64,000 bases of DNA from Pseudarthrobacter sp. Fe7 (GTDB lineage: Bacteria > Actinomycetota > Actinomycetes > Actinomycetales > Micrococcaceae). The notes beneath the pieces are model-generated. The model saw only the letters and a program-made list of their open reading frames with translations. It searched no databases and was not told the origin of the DNA. Both the position numbers and the translations under genes were made by a program. Within the stretch, counting starts at the first letter, position 1; each line of letters begins with the position of its first letter. This document shows positions 50,067-58,314 of this stretch, in pieces. Location: positions 3,782,001 through 3,846,000 of the forward strand of contig CP099977.1 of the NCBI GenBank assembly GCA_024372495.1. Reading direction: 5' to 3'.

Positions 50067-50860
50067 ATGTCGACCTGGGACTCCCGACGCCGCCCGGTTC
50101 CGGACACTCCTGCCGCGCCGGCGGACCTGGCTGCCGTGTTCCGGAACCTGTGCCGGTCCTCCCCCTGGAAGTGGCAGTCGCTGAGGTTTGAGTATTGGGA
50201 CCACGCCTTTGCGTCAGCGCCTTCTCCCGGGGCACCATTCGTCCGCGCATGGCTGCGCCGTCCCGGCGCGCTCCGCCTGGAAAGCCCGGAGCGCCTGGTC
50301 CTGCACAGCACCACGGGAATCAACGATTCCCGTGACGTTTTCTACGTGAGTGCCACCCGGAAGTCCTGGCTCCTCCCCCGCACCTGGTCACCCCCGTGTA
50401 CGACGACGCGGGGCTGGTGCGCCGCCGGCCCGAAGCCGCATACGGTGAGCCCGGATTCGGCAACGGCCGCTTTTCGGCTGCGCTGGACCCCGTGGAGCCG
50501 GCGGGCAACGCCCCGGTGCCCATCGAGTTTCCCGGGAGCAACGCGCTGGACATCCGCGATTTGCGGTACGCCGACCACGAAGGCCGGCCCGCGATTGAAG
50601 CAGTGGTGGTCCCCAACCCCGCGTACCGTCCGGCCGATCCTGCCGCTCCCCTGTGCCTTCCCGGCAGTTCCCTGCTCCGTGTGGACGTGGCTACCGGCGT
50701 CTGCGTGTCCAGCCGGTCGCTGGAGCCGGAAACAGGGGAATACGGCCACTGGATCCGGATCATTGCCGTCGACGAGTACATGCTTGATGACCTGTTCCTG
50801 GCCCAGTCCATGAACCTCACCGATGTCCGGCGGCACATCAGCTGGGACATACCTGCCTGA
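50067..50860 (+). CDS. Hypothetical protein (one frame error)
   Basis: 264 residues after correction. I do not recognise the family with certainty. The N-terminal part (SSPWKWQSLRFEYWDHAF, then VRAWLRRPGALRLE) and the C-terminal acidic part (YGHWIRIIAVDEYMLDDLFL) look globular and soluble, without signal peptide or helices. A C-run of five at 50375-50379 should be six; the corrected reading there is WLLPPHLVTPVYDDAGLV. It is divergent from prepilin peptidase and 42 bases upstream of an acetyltransferase on the same strand. Confidence 0.75.
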
Positions 50861-50902
50861 GCATGACACCTCACCCCGACGTGCTTCGGCTAGGCTTCGC
50901 GG

Positions 50903-51550
50903 ATGACGACGATAAGCTCCATTTGGCCCTTGTTCGACCTCAGGCTGACCACGCCGCGCCTGGAACTCCGTCCCATCAGTGACCAGGACATCCCGGCTGC
51001 CGTCGACGCCGCCCGCAGCGGAATCCACGACGCCGCAAGGAATCCGTTCAGCACGCCCTGGACGGAACTGCCCGACGACGAACTGGGCTCCAACATGGCC
51101 CGCTGGTACTGGCGCTGTCGCGGGGAGTTCACGCCGGAGAACTGGACCCTGCTCCTGGGCATCTGGCACGAGGGGCAGTTCATCGGCTGCCAGGATGTCG
51201 GTGCCAAGGACTTCGCGGTGCTGAAGACAGTCACCACCGGCTCGTGGCTCAAGCAGCCCGTCCAGGGCCGGGGATTTGGGCGGGAGATGCGTGCCGCCGT
51301 CGTCCTCTGGGCCTTTGACTGGCTGGGTGCCGAAGTCGCCGAGTCCGAGGCCGCCGCCTGGAACAGCCCCTCCCTGGGCGTATCCCGTTCCCTCGGCTAC
51401 GAACTCAACGGCACCACCCGCAAAGCCTGGGGCACCAAAGTCGAAACGCTCCAGCACGTCCGCCTCACCCCGCAAACCTTCAACCGCCCGGACTGGGAGC
51501 TGCAGGTGGAAGGCCAGGAAGCGGTAGCGAAGTTCCTCAACGTGCGTTGA
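50903..51550 (+). CDS. GNAT family N-acetyltransferase
   Basis: 215 residues. It begins TTPRLELRPISDQDIPAAVD, the N-terminal of RimJ/RimL-type GNATs. The acetyl-CoA loop region is GSWLKQPVQGRGFGREMRAAV and later WNSPSLGVSRSLGYELNG. Likely acetylates a protein N-terminus or small amine; the substrate is unknown. ATG 50903. It ends in a structured 3' region. Confidence 0.9.
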   Translation: MTTISSIWPLFDLRLTTPRLELRPISDQDIPAAVDAARSGIHDAARNPFSTPWTELPDDELGSNMARWYWRCRGEFTPENWTLLLGIWHEGQFIGCQDVGAKDFAVLKTVTTGSWLKQPVQGRGFGREMRAAVVLWAFDWLGAEVAESEAAAWNSPSLGVSRSLGYELNGTTRKAWGTKVETLQHVRLTPQTFNRPDWELQVEGQEAVAKFLNVR

Positions 51551-51566
51551 GTGCCTGTCCGTGGCT

Positions 51567-51653
51567 GGGTACGCCGTGGGGCAGCCTTTCGGCAGCGTGC
51601 GTCAAAGGCGAGGAACGAGCCAGCACGCAGAGGAAGGGTGCCCCACGTACCCC
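51567..51653. repeat. Long structured element between the acetyltransferase and phoH
   Basis: Outer arms pair GGGTAC (51567-51572) with GTACCC (51647-51652) and GTGGGGCA (51576-51583) with TGCCCCAC (51639-51646), leaving a three-base bulge. Inside, GCGTGC (51595-51600) pairs with GCACGC (51623-51628), or GCCTTT (51584-51589) with AAAGGC (51604-51609). It occupies nearly the whole convergent gap. It may be a bidirectional terminator, a dispersed repeat or a small RNA. Confidence 0.55.
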
Positions 51654-51655
51654 CG

Positions 51656-53074
51656 TTAACCCTCCAGCAGTTCCGTCACGAGTGCTGCGATGGGCGAGCG
51701 TTCGGATCGGGTGAGTGTCACGTGGCCGAAGAGGGGGTGGCCCTTCAGGGTTTCGACGACGGCGGCGATCCCGTCGTGGCGTCCGACGCGGAGATTGTCG
51801 CGTTGGGCGACGTCGTGGGTGAGCACGATCTTGGAGTTCTGCCCCATGCGGCTCATGACGGTGAGGAGGACGTTCTTTTCGAGCGATTGTGCCTCGTCGA
51901 CGATCACGAAGGCGTCATGGAGGGAACGTCCGCGGATGTGGGTGAGGGGCATGACCTCGAGCATGCCGCGGTCCATGACCTCCTCCACCACTTCCTGGCT
52001 GACCAGGGCGCCGAGTGTGTCGAAGACGGCCTGTGCCCAGGGGTTCATCTTCTCGGACTCCGAGCCGGGCAGGTAGCCGAGTTCCTGGCCGCCCACTGCG
52101 TAGAGGGGCCGGAAGACGATGACTTTCCGGTGCTCGCGGCGTTCCAGCACGGCTTCAAGGCCTGCGCACAGGGCCAGCGCCGACTTGCCGGTGCCGGCGC
52201 GGCCTCCGATGGAAACGATGCCGACGGCGGGATCCATCAGCATGTCGATGGCAAGCCGCTGCTCGGCGGACCGGCCGTGGAGGCCGAACACGTCACGATC
52301 GCCCTTGACCAGTCGCACCTGCTTGTCGGCGCCCACCCGGCCCAGGGCGGAGCCGCGGTTGGAGAGCAGCACCAGCCCGGTGTTGACGGGCAGTTCGGCG
52401 GCGGCGGGGATGAAGACGGGCTCGTGGCCGTAGAGGGTGGCGATTTCCTGTTCGTCCGCCTCAATTTCGGCTACGCCCGTCCAGCCGGAGTCCTTGACCA
52501 GTTCGTTGCGGTATTCGTCGGCGGTTAGGCCCATGGCGGAGGCCTTCACGCGCATGGGCAGGTCCTTGGAAACTACCGTGACGTTGCGTCCCTCGTTGGC
52601 CAGGTTCTTGGCGACGGCGAGGATGCGGCTGTCATTGTCCCCGCTGCGGAAGCCCAACGGCAGCACCTCCGCGGAGATGTGGTTGAGTTCCACCATGAGG
52701 GTGCCGCCCTCATCCCCGATGGGAATGGGCTTGTTCAGGCCGCCGTGCTTGACCCGGAGGTCGTCCAGGAGCCGCAGCGCGTTCCGGGCGAAGTAGCCGA
52801 GTTCTGGATCGTGCCGCTTGGCTTCGAGTTCGGTGATGACCACCACGGGTACCACCACCTCATGTTCGGCGAACCGCAGTAGTGCCCGCGGGTCGGAGAG
52901 CAGGACGGACGTGTCGATGACGAAGGTGTGGATGTCGGCGTTCCTTCCGGAGACAACAAAACCGGCCGCAGCATCATGTGCTGCGCCGGTTCCAGTGGTG
53001 GCTCGCTTGGCGCGAGAGGTAGCTTTTCCGCCCTGTCCAAACAGGACCTCAGGCAGTTGTTCAGAAGTAGCCAC
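51656..53074 (-). CDS. phoH: PhoH family protein with N-terminal PIN domain
   Basis: 472 residues. The N-terminal PIN nuclease domain reads [19 protein letters not shown] with further acidic residues ([24 protein letters not shown]). The C-terminal PhoH NTPase has Walker [16 protein letters not shown] and Walker [15 protein letters not shown]-PhoH proteins are RNases with helicase activity in mycobacteria (PhoH2-like). GTG 53072-53074 has GGAG five bases upstream; the open frame extends upstream to 53404 without support. The 239-base gap 53075-53313 shows only AT-rich promoter-like DNA and a small inverted repeat at 53301-53316 over the uppS stop. Confidence 0.93.
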   Translation of the reverse strand: MATSEQLPEVLFGQGGKATSRAKRATTGTGAAHDAAAGFVVSGRNADIHTFVIDTSVLLSDPRALLRFAEHEVVVPVVVITELEAKRHDPELGYFARNALRLLDDLRVKHGGLNKPIPIGDEGGTLMVELNHISAEVLPLGFRSGDNDSRILAVAKNLANEGRNVTVVSKDLPMRVKASAMGLTADEYRNELVKDSGWTGVAEIEADEQEIATLYGHEPVFIPAAAELPVNTGLVLLSNRGSALGRVGADKQVRLVKGDRDVFGLHGRSAEQRLAIDMLMDPAVGIVSIGGRAGTGKSALALCAGLEAVLERREHRKVIVFRPLYAVGGQELGYLPGSESEKMNPWAQAVFDTLGALVSQEVVEEVMDRGMLEVMPLTHIRGRSLHDAFVIVDEAQSLEKNVLLTVMSRMGQNSKIVLTHDVAQRDNLRVGRHDGIAAVVETLKGHPLFGHVTLTRSERSPIAALVTELLEG

Positions 53075-53313
53075 ATCGACTCCAGCCCCGGGCGCCAGCC
53101 CGGAATTGTTATTGGTGAGGCGGCTCGGCCACGAGGCCGGGTCCGGCCTCCCATACAACCGGTGCGATGTTTCGCTCCATGTACTGGCCTCCCCGATCAG
53201 CCGGCGGTTTTGCCAGCTGATGGATATAACGTAAATCCACGCCGGGTAGTTTCCGCAACCATTACGCGGCGATTTCCCTTGCAGATATGTGAACTCGTTA
53301 TGAACCTGGGGGT

Positions 53314-54087
53314 TCAGGCGCCGAAGCGCCGCTGCCGGCCGGCATAGTCGCGCAAGGCGCGGAGGAAGTCCACTTTGCGGAATGCGGGCCATAGGGCCTC
53401 GCAAAAGTAGAACTCACTGTAGGCGCTCTGCCACATCAGGAAGCCCGAGAGGCGCTGCTCCCCGGATGTCCTGATCACCAGGTCCGGATCCGGCTGGCCG
53501 CGGGTGTAGAGGAAGCGCGAGATGTCGTCGACGCAAAGGTCGTCGGCGAGCTTGGCGATGTCCATGCCTTTGTCGACGGCGTCATGCAAAAGCTCGCGGA
53601 CGGCGTCGACGATCTCCCGGCGTCCGCCGTATCCCACCGCCACGTTGACGTGGATTTTTTCCCGGACGGGGGTCCTGGCGGTGAGCTTGTTGAGGCGCTC
53701 CGCCAGGTAGTCCGGCAGCAGCTCGGGGGCACCCATGGCATGCACGGAAATGTTTGCGTCCTCGTCCAACCGGTCAAGGGTGTTGGCGATGATCCCCATC
53801 AGGAGGTCGAGTTCCTCGCTGGAGCGGTTCATGTTGTCCGTGGACAGCATGTACAGCGTCACCACTTTGACGCCGAGCTCCTGGCACCAGCCGAGGAATT
53901 CATGGATTTTGTCCGCGCCCGCCTGGTGGCCCTGGGCAGTGGGGGCGTTGAACTGTTTGGCCCAGCGCCGGTTGCCGTCCACCATAACGCCGATGTGGCG
54001 GGGAATGCGGTCGCGGGGCAGGTCCTTGAGCAGCCGGCGCTCGTAGTAGCCATAGAGGAACCCGGGCAACTCCACGCGTCCACTCAC
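53314..54087 (-). CDS. uppS: Isoprenyl transferase (cis-prenyl diphosphate synthase)
   Basis: Adds isoprene units in cis to make polyprenyl diphosphate carriers. Motifs: [14 protein letters not shown] (catalytic Asp), [33 protein letters not shown] and [20 protein letters not shown]. The sequence resembles the short-chain Z-farnesyl synthase Rv1086 as much as long-chain UppS, so product length is open. GTG 54085-54087 with GGAAAG upstream is preferred; ATG 54111 would add eight residues. Its promoter region is shared with hemolysin III and holds tandem palindromes. Confidence 0.92.
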   Translation of the reverse strand: MSGRVELPGFLYGYYERRLLKDLPRDRIPRHIGVMVDGNRRWAKQFNAPTAQGHQAGADKIHEFLGWCQELGVKVVTLYMLSTDNMNRSSEELDLLMGIIANTLDRLDEDANISVHAMGAPELLPDYLAERLNKLTARTPVREKIHVNVAVGYGGRREIVDAVRELLHDAVDKGMDIAKLADDLCVDDISRFLYTRGQPDPDLVIRTSGEQRLSGFLMWQSAYSEFYFCEALWPAFRKVDFLRALRDYAGRQRRFGA

Positions 54088-54180
54088 CTGACTTTCCTGC
54101 CGTACGTACATCCATATCCTAGGCTACCGCCAGCAGTACGCAGGGGCCTGCAGCATCGCAGGACAAACCGGCGAGCAATG

Positions 54181-54213
54181 TTACCGATCAGTAACTTACC
54201 CGTCCGTAAGTTA
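54181..54213. promoter_or_regulatory. Tandem TTAC-N6-GTAA operator upstream of hemolysin III
   Basis: TTACCGATCAGTAA (54181-54194) and TTACCCGTCCGTAA (54196-54209) are two 14-bp dyads one base apart; the second extends to TAACTTAC-N6-GTAAGTTA (54192-54213). They end ten bases before the hemolysin III ATG and overlap its likely -10 region, as expected for repression. The uppS start is about 95 bases away on the other side. Confidence 0.55.
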
Positions 54214-54223
54214 TTCTGGTGGC

Positions 54224-54966
54224 ATGAACAGCGACACTCCGCAGGCCTCCCCGGCGCCCCGGCCGGAGGACCAAAACTCCGCCGCGGACCCGGAGCCCAC
54301 TGTGGTGGATGATGCTGCGGTCCGCCTGGCTGAGCTCCTGATGATCAAGCCGAAATGGCGCGGCTGGATCCACACCGTCACGGCCCCGTTGGCCCTTGCG
54401 GCGGGGATCGTACTGGTTGTCCTGGCTCCTACGGCAGACCGGCGGATCACGTCTGCGATCTTCGCTGCCACTGGAGTGTTGCTGTTCGGCGTCAGCGCCG
54501 TCTACCACCGGGGCAACTGGTCCCCGCGGGTCAAGCTCATCCTGAAGCGACTGGACCATACCAACATCATGCTGGTGATCGCGGGTACCTACACACCGTT
54601 GGCCTGGACTCTCCTGGAGCGCCAACAGGCCGCGGTGCTCCTGTGGGTCATCTGGGCTGGAGCCATCCTGGGCGTGCTCTTCCGGCTGCTGTGGACGGAT
54701 GCGCCGCGCTGGCTCTACGTTCCCATCTACATCGCACTGGGCTGCGGTGCGCTCTTTACCTGCCCCAGTTCTTCCAGGCCAGCATTCCTGCGGCCGTGCT
54801 GGTCTGTGTGGGCGGCGCCCTGTACATCACCGGCGCTGTTTTCTACGCGTTGAAGAAACCCAACTTCAGCTACTACCACTTCGGCTTCCACGAACTGTTC
54901 CACGCGTTAACCGTGTTCGCCTTCGCGGCGCACTTCGTGGCGATCGCCCTCGCCGTCCTCGCCTGA
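54224..54966 (+). CDS. Hemolysin III family (PAQR-like) membrane protein (one frame error)
   Basis: 247 residues after correction, seven membrane helices. Conserved PAQR-type residues are in SAVYHRGNWSP, LDHTNIMLVIAGTYTP and FHELFHALTVFAFAAH, which together form a predicted metal site. One base is missing at about 54755-54757 (CTCTTTACC), between ALGCGAL and LPQFFQASIP. ATG 54224. It is the neighbour of uppS and mca in mycobacteria too (Rv1085c). Despite the name, hemolytic activity should not be assumed. Confidence 0.88.
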
Positions 54967-54989
54967 AGCTGACCAGCTCAGGCAGTCCC

Positions 54990-55331
54990 CTAATCGCGCG
55001 GCCGCGAAAGCCCCTCCGCCGGACCGTTTCCATTGGCGTCCGGCGCTGCCGGGTGCGCGCCGCCGTCGAGCCCGTCCTGGGCATCCGCAGCCTCAACGTC
55101 TGCCGCTGCGGCCGCCGCCATGCGCTCTTCCTCCACCTGGGCCCGGTAACGGACCCTGCGGATGCGCCGCACCATGTCCACAATGAGCAGGGCAGTTGCC
55201 ACCACGAAGAAGGCCGTCATGATGAACCCGAGAAGGCCCGGTGTGACCTGGTCCTCGGAAATTCCGTCACGGAGCGTCGGGGTAGGCAGCGGGCTCGGCG
55301 TGGTAGCGAGGCGGAGGAGCAGAGAATGCAC
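54990..55331 (-). CDS. Small single-pass membrane protein
   Basis: 113 residues: a short N-terminal segment, one helix (LLGFIMTAFFVVATALLIVDMV), then a basic stretch RRIRRVRYRAQVEEERM and an Ala/Asp/Gly-rich acidic tail. The topology resembles short accessory membrane proteins found next to mca in actinobacteria. GTG start with AAGAAGG eight bases upstream. It follows mca on the same strand by 99 bases. I do not recognise a function. Confidence 0.75.
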   Translation of the reverse strand: MHSLLLRLATTPSPLPTPTLRDGISEDQVTPGLLGFIMTAFFVVATALLIVDMVRRIRRVRYRAQVEEERMAAAAAADVEAADAQDGLDGGAHPAAPDANGNGPAEGLSRPRD

Positions 55332-55430
55332 GGTTAAAACCTTCTTGGTGGAACGGATTCAGCAGGAAGCGGAGGGAGCGGCCCGTCGCCGCGCCCGTTT
55401 TCTACGCAAGATAGAAATGGCCTGCCCTGT

Positions 55431-56336
55431 CTATCTTAGCCCTGCGAACAAATCCTTCTCGGGAAGTTCGGACGGCACCCGGGAATGGATGAGCGAATAG
55501 TCTTCCCACGGCCAGACCCTGCGCTGCATGTCCGGCGAAACAGCGAAGAAGAACCCCAGCGGGTCCACCTGCGTACGGTGGGCACGCAGGGCGTCGTCAC
55601 GCATTTCGAAGAAGTCGCCGCAGTCCACCTGCGTGGTGGTGGGGTGCGCGGCCGGGGGCGGAGTGTGCCCCTCGGCGTCGGACTCCAGCCAGGCCGCCAG
55701 GCGCTCTGCGTAGGGCGACTGCAGGCCCGCCTCTTCCAGGGCAAAGTGCAGCGCCCGGAACCTCTCGGGACTGAAGGCCCGGTCGTAATACAGCTTGCTG
55801 GGCGCCCAGGCCTCCCCCGCCTCCCGGTAGCGTTCCGGGTCCCCCGCCGCTTCGAAGGCCTCCACGGCCACCCGGTGCGCCATGATGTGGTCCGGGTGGG
55901 GGTACCCGCCATTCTCGTCATAGCTGAGGATCACATGCGGCTTGAAGGACCGAACCAGGCGGACCAGGGGCGCAGCGGCCTGCTGCAGCGGCAGGGTGGC
56001 AAATGAGCCGCCCGGCAGCGGCGGGAGCGGATCACCTTCGGGAAGGCCGGAGTCGACGAACCCGAGCCACTGCTGTCGGATGCCAAGGATGCCGGCGGCC
56101 CGTTGCATCTCCAGCCTGCGGGCACCGGCCATGTCCCTCTTGGGGTGCGGCACGTCTTCCATGGCGGGGTTCTGGATGTCGCCGCGGGACCCGTCCGTGC
56201 ACGTTGCCACCAGGACGTCAACGCCGGCAGCTGCGTACATGGCCATGGTCGCAGCGCCCTTGCTGGATTCGTCATCCGGGTGGGCGTGGACCGCGAGCAG
56301 CCGGAGCGGCACCTGGGAGTTGCTGGACGCTGTCAT
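55431..56336 (-). CDS. mca: Mycothiol S-conjugate amidase
   Basis: Zinc amidase that cleaves mycothiol-toxin adducts, releasing a mercapturic acid for export and recycling the GlcN-Ins moiety. 301 residues with the metal motif LLAVHAHPDDESSKGA and the second ligand in GGYPHPDHIMAHRVA; TDGSRGDIQNP is conserved with MshB. Mca rather than MshB is favoured by the neighbourhood (greA, DUF4307, hemolysin III, uppS), which matches Rv1080c-Rv1086. ATG 56334-56336 with AAGGAG upstream. Intact frame. Confidence 0.93.
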   Translation of the reverse strand: MTASSNSQVPLRLLAVHAHPDDESSKGAATMAMYAAAGVDVLVATCTDGSRGDIQNPAMEDVPHPKRDMAGARRLEMQRAAGILGIRQQWLGFVDSGLPEGDPLPPLPGGSFATLPLQQAAAPLVRLVRSFKPHVILSYDENGGYPHPDHIMAHRVAVEAFEAAGDPERYREAGEAWAPSKLYYDRAFSPERFRALHFALEEAGLQSPYAERLAAWLESDAEGHTPPPAAHPTTTQVDCGDFFEMRDDALRAHRTQVDPLGFFFAVSPDMQRRVWPWEDYSLIHSRVPSELPEKDLFAGLR

Positions 56337-56465
56337 GGAAGGGACGGCTCCTTATTGTCTTGCGCGGCTTGGGGCAGCTTACGGATGTCTGTTGCGGGAA
56401 AGTTGCCCTGCCGGCAGCTGCAGCCACCGCAAAGAGCCCGGCGGAAAGGGCACTAAACTGGTCTG

Positions 56466-56924
56466 GTGACTTCCCCGGACCAGCCGGCCCAATCCGCGCC
56501 CGCAGACACTAGCCTAGCCAATCGGTATGGTGCTAAAAAGCACCGGATCTCCCCGAAGGCCACCCGGGCCGCCATCGCCGCTGCACTGGTTGCGGGAATC
56601 GGGTTCCTGGCGTGGGTGACCACCTCCAACTCGCTCTCAGGGGTGACCTACAAGGACGTGGGCTACAGCACCAGCGACGCGACGCTTGCGGAAGTGGACT
56701 TCCAGGTCACCAGGGAACCGGCCAACCCCGTCAAGTGCGCCGTGAAGGCGCTGGATTCCAAGTTCGCTGTGGTGGGCTGGAGAGTAGTGGACATCCCGCC
56801 GTCAGCGGCGGATAAGACGGCCGACGGCGGCCGGACAGTCGCCCAGCGCGTCACGTTGCGCACGGAATCGGCGTCCGTGTCCGGGGTGGTGGACAGCTGC
56901 TGGATACCCGGCGGGACGTCGTAG
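56466..56924 (+). CDS. DUF4307 domain-containing membrane protein
   Basis: 152 residues: a disordered N-terminus with NRYGAKKHRISPKATR, one helix (AAIAAALVAGIGFLAWVTT) and an extracytoplasmic DUF4307 domain (VDFQVTREPANPVKCAVKAL, ending VVDSCWIPG). Actinobacteria-specific and normally found between mca and greA. GTG 56466 starts six bases after a TAAACT -10 element and lacks a ribosome binding site, suggesting a leaderless transcript. Function unknown. Confidence 0.87.
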   Translation: MTSPDQPAQSAPADTSLANRYGAKKHRISPKATRAAIAAALVAGIGFLAWVTTSNSLSGVTYKDVGYSTSDATLAEVDFQVTREPANPVKCAVKALDSKFAVVGWRVVDIPPSAADKTADGGRTVAQRVTLRTESASVSGVVDSCWIPGGTS

Positions 56925-56950
56925 GCGATGTGATGCGCAACGCTTGCTTG

Positions 56951-56980
56951 TTGGGTTATCTCCACCGGATTGACTACAAT
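56951..56980 (+). promoter_or_regulatory. greA promoter
   Basis: TTGGGT (56951-56956) and TACAAT (56975-56980) are spaced by 18 bases, a good sigma-70-type promoter. Transcription would start near 56987, giving a leader of about 90 bases. Confidence 0.6.
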
Positions 56981-56994
56981 GGAGAGATACCTTT

Positions 56995-57048
56995 ACCCCG
57001 CTGAGCTGGTTACTGTTCCACAAGTGGCCACCGTGGCGGGGTCTTTTG
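56995..57048 (+). promoter_or_regulatory. Attenuator-like hairpin in the greA leader
   Basis: ACCCCGC (56995-57001) pairs with GCGGGGT (57036-57042), enclosing smaller hairpins (CCAC-AA-GTGG, GCCAC-C-GTGGC), and is followed at once by CTTTTGC. Placed between the promoter and the start codon, this resembles an intrinsic terminator that could set greA expression. Confidence 0.45.
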
Positions 57049-57075
57049 CATGTAGGACCACTAGAGGAGAAGTCC

Positions 57076-57570
57076 GTGTCTACCACCAACAGCGCATCTG
57101 CAGCCTGGCTTACCCAGGAAGCTTTTGACCGCCTGAAGGCAGAGCTGGACCACCTTTCCGGCGCAGGCCGGGCGGAGATCGTCCAGAAGATTGAAGCAGC
57201 GCGGCAGGAGGGGGACCTCAAGGAAAACGGGGGCTACCACGCAGCCAAGGAGGAGCAGGGCAAGATTGAAGCCCGCATCCGCCAGCTGACGGCACTGCTC
57301 CGGGACGCCCATGTGGGTGAAGCGCCTGCCGATGACGGCATCGTGGAGCCCGGCATGATCGTGGTTGCCAAAATTGCCGGCGACGAGGAGACCTTCCTGC
57401 TGGGCTCGCGCGAAATCGCGGGCGACTCAGACCTGGATGTCTTCAGCGAGAAGTCTCCCCTTGGTGCGGCCATCCTGGGCCACAAGGAGGGCGAGAGCCT
57501 CAGCTACGTTGCGCCGAACGGCAAGGAGATCAAGGTGGAGATCCTCTCCGCCAAGCCCTACGTCGGCTAG
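57076..57570 (+). CDS. greA: Transcription elongation factor GreA
   Basis: Rescues backtracked RNA polymerase by stimulating transcript cleavage through its secondary channel. 164 residues. The N-terminal coiled coil (LTQEAFDRLKAELDHL, then ARQEGDLKENGGYHAAKEEQ) carries the acidic tip, and the C-terminal FKBP-like domain ends LSYVAPNGKEIKVEILSA. GTG 57076 with AGGAG six bases upstream. Followed by a strong terminator. Intact frame. Confidence 0.97.
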   Translation: MSTTNSASAAWLTQEAFDRLKAELDHLSGAGRAEIVQKIEAARQEGDLKENGGYHAAKEEQGKIEARIRQLTALLRDAHVGEAPADDGIVEPGMIVVAKIAGDEETFLLGSREIAGDSDLDVFSEKSPLGAAILGHKEGESLSYVAPNGKEIKVEILSAKPYVG

Positions 57571-57597
57571 CACCAGGACAAGCACGCAGCCTTTCGG

Positions 57598-57648
57598 GCA
57601 GAAAGCGGCGGCCGCCCCACCAGGGACGGCCGCCGCTTCTGCATTTTT
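57598..57648 (+). terminator. Rho-independent terminator after greA
   Basis: A 15-bp stem with one bulged A (57598-57613 with 57628-57642) followed by ATTTTTG. Confidence 0.92.
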
Positions 57649-57676
57649 GCTTGCCCCGTGAGGCAGGGGCCCGGGG

Positions 57677-58306
57677 TCAGGGCTCCTGCAGGAGCGCAGG
57701 GGTGCGGGGACGGAGCAGCAGGGCCGCCACGACGCCGCCCGCCGCACCGCCAAGGTGTGCCTGCCAGCTTACGTAGCCCGCCACGAACGGCAGGGCACCC
57801 AGCAGGATGCTTCCGTAGCCCATGAAAAGGACCACGGCGAGCAGGATCTGCCGCCAGCTGCGGTTGAAGAACCCGCGCACCAAGAGGAACGCGAAGAGTC
57901 CGAAGACCAGGCCTGAGGCGCCAACGGTGACGCCGTTGCCGATGAGCCAGACAGTCAGCCCGCTGCCGAGCCAGCTGAAGGCCAGCGCGGTGAGGAACAC
58001 ACGCAGCCCGGAGAGGAAAACCAGGAAGCCGAAGATGACCAGGGGCAGGCTGTTGGAGAGCAGGTGGTTGAAGTTGGCGTGCAGGAGCGGGAAGGTGAAG
58101 ATGTCCAGCAGCCCGTCAGCACTCCTGGGCCGGAGCCCGAATGTCCGGGTGAGGGCGCCCATCATCATGGTGTTAACGACTTCGATGGCGAACAGCAGGG
58201 CAACGAAGCCACCCAGCACCACCAGGGCGCCCTTGGCACGCGACGCGATAATGGTCCGCCCGGGGTTGCCTGCGGTACCCGGCGACCCGTTATCCAGTCC
58301 GGCCAT
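57677..58306 (-). CDS. Rhomboid family intramembrane serine protease
   Basis: 209 residues, about six helices. The catalytic serine is in GVTVGASGLVFGLFAF (GxSG) and the histidine in SWQAHLGGAAGGVV; LLHANFNHLLSNSLPL supplies the loop-1/helix-2 His-Asn residues. ATG 58304-58306 is eight bases after the ilvA stop on the same strand, so both are probably co-transcribed. Substrates are unknown. Intact frame. Confidence 0.92.
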   Translation of the reverse strand: MAGLDNGSPGTAGNPGRTIIASRAKGALVVLGGFVALLFAIEVVNTMMMGALTRTFGLRPRSADGLLDIFTFPLLHANFNHLLSNSLPLVIFGFLVFLSGLRVFLTALAFSWLGSGLTVWLIGNGVTVGASGLVFGLFAFLLVRGFFNRSWRQILLAVVLFMGYGSILLGALPFVAGYVSWQAHLGGAAGGVVAALLLRPRTPALLQEP

Positions 58307-58314
58307 GGCCGTTC

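Noticed and set aside
53301-53316. Terminator hairpin at the uppS stop
   Set aside because: The stem is only six base pairs, overlaps the stop codon and lacks a T-tract; too weak to list as a feature.
54088-54111. ATG at 54111 as the prenyl synthase start
   Set aside because: It would leave no room for a ribosome binding site after the likely promoter, whereas the GTG at 54087 has a well-spaced one; kept only as an alternative.
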